Of a stretch of 64,000 nucleotides of DNA, positions 17,622-24,318 are shown one piece after another; position 1 is the first letter of the stretch; each line of letters begins with the position of its first letter. This stretch comes from Pseudobutyrivibrio ruminis CF1b. Its GTDB lineage: Bacteria; Bacillota; Clostridia; Lachnospirales; Lachnospiraceae. The notes beneath the pieces were generated by a model. That model was given only the letters and a program-made list of their open reading frames with translations. It did no database searches and was not told where the DNA came from. The stretch is from positions 186,001 to 250,000 of the forward strand of contig NZ_AUJB01000008.1 in assembly GCF_000424005.1 (NCBI RefSeq), read 5' to 3'. The translations under genes and the position numbers were made by a program.

Positions 17622-19874
17622 ATGAAAAAGCATTGCAAAGCTGCTTCTTTGGCACTTGCAGGAGTACTTGCTACACAAGTACTTATTCCTATGTCAGCTA
17701 TGGCTGAAGAAGAGGAAATCCAGGTATTAGTAGAGAATGATGCGATAGAAGATTCAGTTGTAGAACAGGCAGAGCCATCTACAGAGGAGACAAGCAGTAT
17801 TGAGACCACAGAAGTAGCTGTTGATCTTTCTAATAATACTGAAGAGACAAATTCAGAAAATGATTCAGAAGAATCTGATTCACATACACCTTCTACAGAA
17901 GCACCAGAAGAGGATGCTTTAGAAAATCTAGTCGAAGATGTTACCCCAGAAGACGAAGAAGTTCAGATTGAAGTGGATGAAGCTGAAAAGCAGAAGGAAG
18001 AGGAGCTTTTAAATGACGAAGAGCTTGAGCTTCTTGAAGCAAAGGCAGATGAGGATTTCAATGGCGACGGCATCAGTGATTTACACACAAAGATGCTCTG
18101 CGAAGGTCAGATTCTCACAGAGACTGGAAAGAGAGTATTTGGAGATTATTCATATCTTCATGTACAGGGCTCAAATGACTTAGACAGTGACGGTTTATCA
18201 AATGGTCAGGAAGTAGTCATCCAGGAAAGAGAAGATGGTTCTTTATATGCCATTCTTTCTTCAGATCCATGCAAGGCAGATACTGATAATGATGGTATCA
18301 GCGACAGCGATGATACAGACAAGTGGCATCGCGGATTACTTGGTGGCGTTATCGGAAATGTAAGACTTGTTGCTCGTCATGATGATGAGAAAGATTTCCA
18401 TGATGGTCACGTTTACATTGTTTACACAAGCTATGTAGATAACAATAAGATTTCAGTTAGCAATCTTTACGGATATTACATCTCCAGTCCAGAATATAAG
18501 GACGACCTCAGAAAAGCATGCGAAGGCGAAAATGAGGATGTAGTTTCATGGAGAAGTACACTTGCTGAAATCGAGGAGTCAGAAAAGACTGATGCCAATG
18601 AAGCTGTCAGATTAGCAGCTGCAGAAGGCATGTATGTGGAGCAGCCACATACTCAGCATGATGGTGGTTACGTTGTACTTAACCGTGGTGATTATGTTTC
18701 TATCGGAAACTACGGTATGGCTACCACCAAGGAGATTATTTGCAACGATTACATTCCATTTTTAATGACAGAAGGCAACATGTCTCAGGTAGATATACAT
18801 AAACTTACAGCCTTTGCAAGCAAGGTACTTAACCACCAGCTTACAGAGGAATATGTAGTTGAGAACCTTGATGAGATACTTGCTTTATTAGGTACTAATG
18901 GTGAGTTGTTCTTTGATCACATTACAAACGAAACTACTAAGGGTGGAGTTTATATTAACAGAGAGCTCTTCAATCAGAAGTATGCTTATGATCAGGGACC
19001 AAATGAGATAGTAGAGCAGGAAGCTACAGCAGATCAGTTAAATGTTATGCTTAACTACTTCAGTTCACACAGCTACTTCAATGAATTCACTCACAACTGT
19101 ACAACAGTAGGTGCTGGTGCATGGAATGAAGTGTATGGTACAACAACTGATGAGAATGGCGACAAAGTTAAGACAGAGTATTATGTAAATTCAGGCACTC
19201 CTATCAAGACTACATTCAACAACCCATACACAAACAGCGAAGTAAACATCGATACACAGATTGATCATCCAGGTGCGGTTAAGAATTCTATTAAGAGCAT
19301 GAAGGATATTCCAGGATATATCGGAAGCAAAGTGTACGTTACAGGTAAGAAGGTAGTAGACACTATTGCAAATGTGGTTAAGTTTGATATCTCAAATCTC
19401 TTCAGAAGAAAGGCTGCTTCGCCTGTTTCACCAGCTGAGAGATTTGCAGAAAACAGAACTACACCATCACAGAGTTCAGCTGGTTCTTCAAGCACATTAA
19501 ACAATGTGGGAACAGTTGATGTTATCACAAGTGTCCCTGGCTCAGAGGACTTAGTTGGTGAAGAGGTTGAGGTTACAATCAATGCAGCTTCAGCTTTAAA
19601 AAATAATACAGTTAAGAAGACAGCTTCTGTTGAGACTACTGAGGAAGAGAATGCAGAGGATGTAACAGAAGATACAGCAGATACAGACGATACTCAGGTT
19701 TCAGAAGATGAGATTGAAAAGAAATCTTCAGTAGATGAACAGATTGAGGATACACCAGTACCTCTTTCTACTGAGAACCGTAATCCATTATTATGGGTAT
19801 GGCTCACTCTACTTGGTATCATCGCTGTTGGTGGTATCACTACAGCTATTGTATTCGCAAGAAAGAAGAAATAA
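17622..19874 (+). CDS. Cell-surface protein with Ca-binding repeats, papain-like domain and C-terminal anchor
   Basis: The 750-residue protein has a signal peptide (cleavage near MSAMAEEEE), a very acidic Ser/Thr/Glu stretch (about 28-140), and thrombospondin type 3/EF-hand-like repeats DFNGDGISD, DLDSDGLSN and DTDNDGISDSDD (about 145-230). The central domain has GHVYIVYTSY (His263) and HNCTTVGAGAW (Cys493); this His-before-Cys order resembles permuted NlpC/P60 papain-fold enzymes. A second acidic linker precedes a hydrophobic segment and FARKKK at the C-terminus, without LPXTG. GGGAGG precedes the ATG. Peptidase or amidase activity is inferred from the motif alone. Confidence 0.85.
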   Translation: MKKHCKAASLALAGVLATQVLIPMSAMAEEEEIQVLVENDAIEDSVVEQAEPSTEETSSIETTEVAVDLSNNTEETNSENDSEESDSHTPSTEAPEEDALENLVEDVTPEDEEVQIEVDEAEKQKEEELLNDEELELLEAKADEDFNGDGISDLHTKMLCEGQILTETGKRVFGDYSYLHVQGSNDLDSDGLSNGQEVVIQEREDGSLYAILSSDPCKADTDNDGISDSDDTDKWHRGLLGGVIGNVRLVARHDDEKDFHDGHVYIVYTSYVDNNKISVSNLYGYYISSPEYKDDLRKACEGENEDVVSWRSTLAEIEESEKTDANEAVRLAAAEGMYVEQPHTQHDGGYVVLNRGDYVSIGNYGMATTKEIICNDYIPFLMTEGNMSQVDIHKLTAFASKVLNHQLTEEYVVENLDEILALLGTNGELFFDHITNETTKGGVYINRELFNQKYAYDQGPNEIVEQEATADQLNVMLNYFSSHSYFNEFTHNCTTVGAGAWNEVYGTTTDENGDKVKTEYYVNSGTPIKTTFNNPYTNSEVNIDTQIDHPGAVKNSIKSMKDIPGYIGSKVYVTGKKVVDTIANVVKFDISNLFRRKAASPVSPAERFAENRTTPSQSSAGSSSTLNNVGTVDVITSVPGSEDLVGEEVEVTINAASALKNNTVKKTASVETTEEENAEDVTEDTADTDDTQVSEDEIEKKSSVDEQIEDTPVPLSTENRNPLLWVWLTLLGIIAVGGITTAIVFARKKK

Positions 19875-19897
19875 GCATTTATAACGTTTAAGCTTCA

Positions 19898-19935
19898 ATA
19901 CCCCAAGGAAAAAAGCCTTGGGGTATTTTGTTATT
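19898..19935 (+). terminator. Intrinsic terminator of the surface protein gene
   Basis: ATACCCCAAGG (19898-19908) and CCTTGGGGTAT (19916-19926), followed by a T-rich tract. Confidence 0.95.
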
Positions 19936-19936
19936 T

Positions 19937-20126
19937 CAGGAAACTATTTTCTTTAAATCAGTTTACAACCGAAAAAATTATGCATAATGCCAAAGCATAT
20001 TTTTTTGGAGGATTATTTAGATGAAAAAGATTTTCAGGTATGGATTGGCTCTATATGTCTGTAATTGCAGTTGTTACATTAACAGCTATTGCAGTAGTTG
20101 CATTATTTAAGAAGAGAAACTCTTAA
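19937..20126 (+). pseudogene. Remnant of a second anchored surface-protein gene
   Basis: The 5' region repeats that of the preceding gene: CAGGAAACTATTTTC (19937-19951), a -10-like CATAAT (19983-19988) at the same distance, and GGAGGA before ATG 20021. The frame from 20021 reads MKKIFRYGLA and then becomes a cysteine-rich nonsense sequence ending after 29 codons. In another frame, from 20040 to 20126, there is a hydrophobic segment, VIAVVTLTAIAVVALFKKRN, resembling a C-terminal anchor. The simplest reading is a paralogue that lost its body and frame. An intact 28-residue membrane peptide from ATG 20040 is possible but lacks its own good ribosome binding site. Confidence 0.6.
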
Positions 20127-20170
20127 AAAGCATTTAACAAAATATTCAATTATTGATAATATAATTGATA

Positions 20171-20206
20171 AAGGCTTTGGGATATCAAGTCCTAAAGCCT
20201 TTTTTA
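20171..20206 (+). terminator. Intrinsic terminator after the remnant gene
   Basis: AAGGCTTTGGGA (from 20171) pairs with TCCTAAAGCCTT with one wobble, then a T-run. Confidence 0.9.
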
Positions 20207-20222
20207 AAATTTAAAAACACTG

Positions 20223-20278
20223 TTGACAAAAACAATTTAATTGTGTACAATTCAATTATAAAATAATTGTACGCAATT
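20223..20278 (+). promoter_or_regulatory. Promoter with two OhrR/MarR-type operators (redox operon)
   Basis: TTGACA (20223-20228), 17 nt, and TACAAT (20246-20251). AATTGTGTACAATT (20239-20252) covers the -10, and AATTGTACGCAATT (20265-20278) lies downstream. The reverse complement of the second site, AATTGCGTACAATT, differs by one base from AATTGCGTGCAATT at 40818. The likely ligand is the OhrR-like protein encoded three genes on. Confidence 0.8.
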
Positions 20279-20307
20279 TAATCGAGATGTCAATGGAGGT
20301 ATTAAAT

Positions 20308-21168
20308 ATGGAAAGGTACGATGTAGCAATAATAGGTACTGGACCTGCAGGTCTTGAAGCAGCTATTACAGCAAAGGTTAGAAATAAGTCAGTTCTTCTT
20401 ATTGGAGGAAAGGGTTCATCAGATAAGGTTTCAAAAGCTCACACTATCCAAAATTATCTTGGTTTACCAGATATTGCTGGAGAGGATATGGCTAAGACAT
20501 TCTTAGATCACGCCGCTAAGATGGGTGTTGAAATTACAGAGGATAAGGTAAATGCAATCTACTCTATGGGACAGTATTTCGCAATCCAGTGCCATAATGG
20601 AGATTATGAAGCGAGCTCTGTAGTTGTTGCAGCTGGTATGACAGCCATGAAGCCATTCCCAGGTGAGATGGAAAATCTTGGTAGAGGAGTAAGCTACTGC
20701 GCTACATGTGATGCAGCTCTTTACAAAGGAAAGACCGCTGTTATAGTTGCTTACAGTGCAGACGAGGAGCCAGAGGCAGAGTTCCTTGCAGAGAGAGCAG
20801 AGAAGGTTTACTACCTTCCACAGTACGAATATGCTGGTAATTTAGGTGGTAACATTGAGGTTACTTTAGATGTTAAGCCAGAGTCAATTGAAATGAAGGA
20901 TGGTCAAGCAGTTGTAAATGCCAAGGATACTTCATTTACAGCAGACGGAATATTCATTTTGAGAGAACAGATTGCTCCTTCTCAGCTTGTTCCAGGTCTT
21001 GAGATGGATGGTAACCACATTAAGGTTGACCGTTCAATGGCTACAAACATCAAAGGCTTATTCGCAGCTGGAGATATTACAGGGGCTCCTTATCAATACA
21101 TCAAGGCAGCCGGTGAAGGAAATGTGGCAGCACTTTCAGCTGTAACATATTTAAATAGCTTAAAATAA
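20308..21168 (+). CDS. Thioredoxin reductase-like flavoprotein lacking the NADPH motif
   Basis: The 286-residue protein has the FAD dinucleotide motif IIGTGPAGLEAA, the active-site pair Cys131-Ala-Thr-Cys134, and the C-terminal FAD motif GLFAAGDITG. In the second nucleotide-binding domain the expected GGGDSA-type loop and HRRxxxR motif are replaced by IVAYSADEEPEAEF and YLPQY, so NADPH binding is unlikely. This is the hallmark of pyridine-nucleotide-independent reductases such as the ferredoxin-linked FFTR family of clostridia. ATG 20308 is chosen because GGAGG is 8 nt upstream. It is followed by thioredoxin and probably reduces it. Confidence 0.88.
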   Translation: MERYDVAIIGTGPAGLEAAITAKVRNKSVLLIGGKGSSDKVSKAHTIQNYLGLPDIAGEDMAKTFLDHAAKMGVEITEDKVNAIYSMGQYFAIQCHNGDYEASSVVVAAGMTAMKPFPGEMENLGRGVSYCATCDAALYKGKTAVIVAYSADEEPEAEFLAERAEKVYYLPQYEYAGNLGGNIEVTLDVKPESIEMKDGQAVVNAKDTSFTADGIFILREQIAPSQLVPGLEMDGNHIKVDRSMATNIKGLFAAGDITGAPYQYIKAAGEGNVAALSAVTYLNSLK

Positions 21169-21219
21169 CAATAAATTCACAAAATTAAATTGATTAAAAT
21201 TGAAAGGAGATTTATTATT

Positions 21220-21531
21220 ATGGTAAAGAAAATTACAACAGATGAGTTTAATTCAATGGATAAGGCAGGGGTTTCAGTTTTAGATTTTAATGCTGTATGG
21301 TGCGGCCCATGTAAGATGCTTGGCCCAGTTTTGGAAGAAGTCTCTGAAGAAATGGCTGACGATGCAAAGTTCTACAGCATCGATACTGATGAGAATCCAG
21401 ATTTAGCAAAAGAATTTGGAATTATGAACATTCCTGCAGTTGTTATCTTGAAGGACGGACAGAAGGTTGATATGAATGTTGGCTTTGTTCCAAAGGATGC
21501 TCTTAAGGACTTCGTTACAAAGAACCTTTAA
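21220..21531 (+). CDS. trxA: Thioredoxin
   Basis: The 103-residue protein contains the canonical WCGPC active site (Cys28, Cys31) and the cis-proline region MNIPAVVILKDG. It is full length for a cytosolic thioredoxin. AAAGGAGA lies 9 nt before ATG 21220; upstream in-frame ATG 21190 lacks this. It is probably reduced by the preceding flavoprotein and supplies electrons for disulfide and peroxide repair. Confidence 0.95.
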   Translation: MVKKITTDEFNSMDKAGVSVLDFNAVWCGPCKMLGPVLEEVSEEMADDAKFYSIDTDENPDLAKEFGIMNIPAVVILKDGQKVDMNVGFVPKDALKDFVTKNL

Positions 21532-21584
21532 TTTGTCCCCAATTAAGCTCTGATAAAAATTTTTAAACGATGAGGTGATAAATA

Positions 21585-22025
21585 ATGGGTGATAAGTACG
21601 ATTGCTTAAAAATTTCAAATCAATTATGTTTTCCACTTTATGCCTGCTCAAAGGAGATTGTTAAGAGATACAAGCCATATCTCGATCCAATCGACCTTAC
21701 CTACACTCAGTATATTACTATGATGGTAATATGGGAGGAAAAGGAGATTACAGTTAAGGCTCTTGGAGACAAGTTATTCCTTGATTCAGGAACTCTGACT
21801 CCAGTACTTAAGAAATTGGAGCAGAAGGGCTATGTTAAGCGCAGCAGATCAAAGGATGATGAGAGAAATCTTATTATTACTTTGACAAAGGATGGAGAAG
21901 AATTAAAAAAGCAGGCATCTGCGATACCTGCTAAAATGGGTAAATGTGTGAGCCTTTCTCCAGAGGAGTCAGAACAGTTATATAAATTGCTCTACAAGAT
22001 TTTAGGTACTTTCGAACAGGAATAA
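21585..22025 (+). CDS. OhrR-like MarR-family redox regulator
   Basis: The 146-residue winged-helix protein aligns with OhrR: LKISNQLCFPLYACSKEIVKRY at the N-terminus, YTQYITMMVIWE, and the recognition region LDSGTLTPVLKKLEQKGYVKR. Cys15 occupies the position of the reactive cysteine of one-Cys OhrR proteins. In that family oxidation of this cysteine releases the repressor from DNA. It is encoded after trxR-trx and inverted repeats of the expected size lie at the operon promoter and before the flavodoxin gene at 40888. Confidence 0.88.
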   Translation: MGDKYDCLKISNQLCFPLYACSKEIVKRYKPYLDPIDLTYTQYITMMVIWEEKEITVKALGDKLFLDSGTLTPVLKKLEQKGYVKRSRSKDDERNLIITLTKDGEELKKQASAIPAKMGKCVSLSPEESEQLYKLLYKILGTFEQE

Positions 22026-22029
22026 ATCA

Positions 22030-23226
22030 CTAATTGAAAAAGTTTAAAATATTTACATTTTCACGAGCTTGAGAAATGACATCGTCTACGAATGAGGCGG
22101 TGTCATTTTTTATTCTGTTCCAATCGATAATAGTGACATCTGATAAATCGGCATGAGCGTTTTTGAAAACATCACCCATGTCTTCTTTAGTTGTAATGCG
22201 ACCATTGATATAACCTTCTGCAAGAACAGTGCTGTCCTGATTTACAGATATATCTGTGGCCTCGAATTTAATGCCGTCATCAACATAATTCATTAACATA
22301 TTGAAATCAATAGAATAACTGCCACCTATGTCAGTGATATAGGTAATGTTATTAGTGAATGAATTAGTGTAATTGTTTTGACCATTACGAGTGATTGTGG
22401 CAACGACTCTTTCGTTATCTGGAAGAGGAGCAAAAATCTCGATTTTGTTAAAGTTCTTTCCAACGATGGAAATGTATGCTCCCGGTGTCTTATAAGAAAG
22501 GTCAAATGTAATCTTTCTGGTGTGATTGAATCTGTCCAGGAAGAGAGAGCATTTAATGTCATGGTCTGGAGCTTCCATACCTAAAAGATCCCAAATGAAA
22601 CCGCCTTCGCCCTCAGGAATGGCGATTCTGAATTCGTTACTTTCAGTGCCGTCCTCGTCAACAAAGATAACATCGGTTTGTTCTATCTGAATCTTCTTAA
22701 CAAAATTATAGATATTGCGTTTGTTCTTATGGAACCACTCATGGTTGATATCGTTATTCAGATTTGGCGCAGTCGGAAATAAATCAGAGCCTGTGTCAAA
22801 ACCGTAGGAGATGCCACCCATAAGAGGCGCAACAAGATATACAGTCTCATCCTGAGCATATATATCCATTTCTCCTACATCTAAAATGAGTACGTCTAAA
22901 TTAGATTTGCATGAGAACTTCTTTTGAGAAGCAGAGCGCTGACCCTTGATGCCGCCACTGATAGAATAAGGGAATCCCTTTAATTTTTTAATGTAGGCGT
23001 TTCCAGAGTAATCGATATCTGCGTTTGTGTAATTTCTAAACAAATCCTTCAAATCGATATTGTAGGCCAGATAGTCTGGATTATTTAAAGTACTCTCAGA
23101 AAAATGAAAAACTGAGGCAAGAATTCTCGCTGAAGGATTATAAATCAGCTCTGCTTTTGCAAGTATGGTCAGAGCCAGAACCATAACAACTATTATCCCA
23201 ATTTTTTTCTTATTCATAAAATTCAT
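22030..23226 (-). CDS. Exported or membrane-anchored protein of unknown function
   Basis: The family was not recognised. The 398-residue protein starts with a short basic segment and one hydrophobic helix (KKKIGIIVVMVLALTILA), then a soluble, beta-strand-rich region with many Asp, Asn and Thr residues and no obvious catalytic motif. Its start overlaps the stop of the upstream TPR gene by one base (TAATG), so the two are translationally coupled. The pair is divergent from a hybrid histidine kinase, which suggests, but does not show, a role in envelope sensing. Confidence 0.8.
   Translation of the reverse strand: MNFMNKKKIGIIVVMVLALTILAKAELIYNPSARILASVFHFSESTLNNPDYLAYNIDLKDLFRNYTNADIDYSGNAYIKKLKGFPYSISGGIKGQRSASQKKFSCKSNLDVLILDVGEMDIYAQDETVYLVAPLMGGISYGFDTGSDLFPTAPNLNNDINHEWFHKNKRNIYNFVKKIQIEQTDVIFVDEDGTESNEFRIAIPEGEGGFIWDLLGMEAPDHDIKCSLFLDRFNHTRKITFDLSYKTPGAYISIVGKNFNKIEIFAPLPDNERVVATITRNGQNNYTNSFTNNITYITDIGGSYSIDFNMLMNYVDDGIKFEATDISVNQDSTVLAEGYINGRITTKEDMGDVFKNAHADLSDVTIIDWNRIKNDTASFVDDVISQARENVNILNFFN
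22075..22112 (+). terminator. Plus-strand terminator embedded in the convergent gene
   Basis: AATGACATCGTC (22075-22086) pairs with GGCGGTGTCATT (22096-22107) using two wobble pairs, followed by a T-run. The two convergent genes are only 4 bp apart, so the terminator lies within the 3' coding part of the minus-strand gene. Confidence 0.75.
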
Positions 23227-24173
23227 TATAGTAATTCTAGTGGAGTGTCTGCAATAGACAAAGCAATCGATGTGTCCATCTCCATCAGGTGCTCTGCATC
23301 CTGAGCTTTCTGATAAGCTATGTTTTCTTCAGCATAAAGAACGCAGGCCTGGCGGTATTTATCCTCATCCCCACTTCTTTTATAGATATTCATATAAAGT
23401 TTTGCTGTCTCAAGCTTCAGGTGGTGATTATCTGTAATTGTGGCAGAGGACTCCAAATTTCTGGCAACAGCCTCAGCCCTTTCATATTCTTTCATACTAC
23501 AGAAGGTCTCCACCAACAGTTTTAAATCCTCCAGATAATCGTGAATGGTTATGGAAGGATCTTTCATAAGACCAGCCAGCTCATCAAGGTGGTCATATAT
23601 GTATTTATCATCACCCATTTGATGATGTAAGCTTGCATTTAAAACGGTAAGACTGAAGTCGTGATAATGCATGTCATTTTTGGTGGCAATGTCACTGGCT
23701 CTTCTAAGATATTTTTCAGCATCATTAAAACGGTGAGTCTGCAAATAACAATAGGCAAGATTGAGACATGCTACCAGATATGAGTGAGGTTTATTGTCGA
23801 AAGAATCACCATAATCCTCCAAATCCTGCATGGCCATCTTTCCGTAGTTGATGGCACTGTCATAGTCGCCCAGTAACATGTATCTGTTGCAGATAGTGGC
23901 ATAGAAGAAATGCTTTGCACCACGAATTCTATTTTTATCTATAAAATCAAAAGCGTTGAGACACTTGTAGAGCATTTTAGAATCGTAGCCCATGATTCCA
24001 TATGCAATGGCCAGTCCGCGGAGGGTCATAATGTAGTTTGTGGAGTCGTCTAATTCCTCATAAATACTTTTAGCCATATTGAGATTGTCAATTCCAAGCT
24101 CAATGCTATTTACGCGAATAAGCTCCATTCCTTTTTCATAATATTCTTTTGCAATTTGCTCTGAACTTGCCAT
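23226..24173 (-). CDS. TPR-repeat protein
   Basis: The 315-residue cytoplasmic protein is nearly all helical, with repeated 34-residue TPR-like units (for example GLAIAYGIMGY, CNRYMLLGDYDSAINYGKMA and LNLAYCYLQTHRFNDAEKYL). Such arrays are protein-binding scaffolds. No output domain is attached. AGGAGGT lies just before the start. It is the first gene of a two-gene operon with the exported protein at 22030. Confidence 0.85.
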   Translation of the reverse strand: MASSEQIAKEYYEKGMELIRVNSIELGIDNLNMAKSIYEELDDSTNYIMTLRGLAIAYGIMGYDSKMLYKCLNAFDFIDKNRIRGAKHFFYATICNRYMLLGDYDSAINYGKMAMQDLEDYGDSFDNKPHSYLVACLNLAYCYLQTHRFNDAEKYLRRASDIATKNDMHYHDFSLTVLNASLHHQMGDDKYIYDHLDELAGLMKDPSITIHDYLEDLKLLVETFCSMKEYERAEAVARNLESSATITDNHHLKLETAKLYMNIYKRSGDEDKYRQACVLYAEENIAYQKAQDAEHLMEMDTSIALSIADTPLELL

Positions 24174-24181
24174 AATGACCT

Positions 24182-24279
24182 CCTGAGAATAAGCCCATAA
24201 TTCAATATGTTATAAGTATAAGAAAACTTTGTGACAATTTTCGTAAATTGTTGTTTATTCTCAGGCAAAATTTTATACT
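24182..24279. promoter_or_regulatory. Divergent promoters flanked by an 11-bp inverted repeat
   Basis: Minus promoter: TTGTCA (complement of 24232-24237), 17 nt, TATAAC (complement of 24209-24214). Plus promoter: TTGTTT (24251-24256), 17 nt, TATACT (24274-24279). CCTGAGAATAA (24182-24192) and TTATTCTCAGG (24255-24265) are exact inverted copies. One overlaps the ribosome binding site of the TPR gene and the other the plus promoter, so one DNA-binding protein could control both units. Confidence 0.65.
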
Positions 24280-24318
24280 ATAAAGTGATATTATGTATAA
24301 ACTACGGGGATTTTTAGT

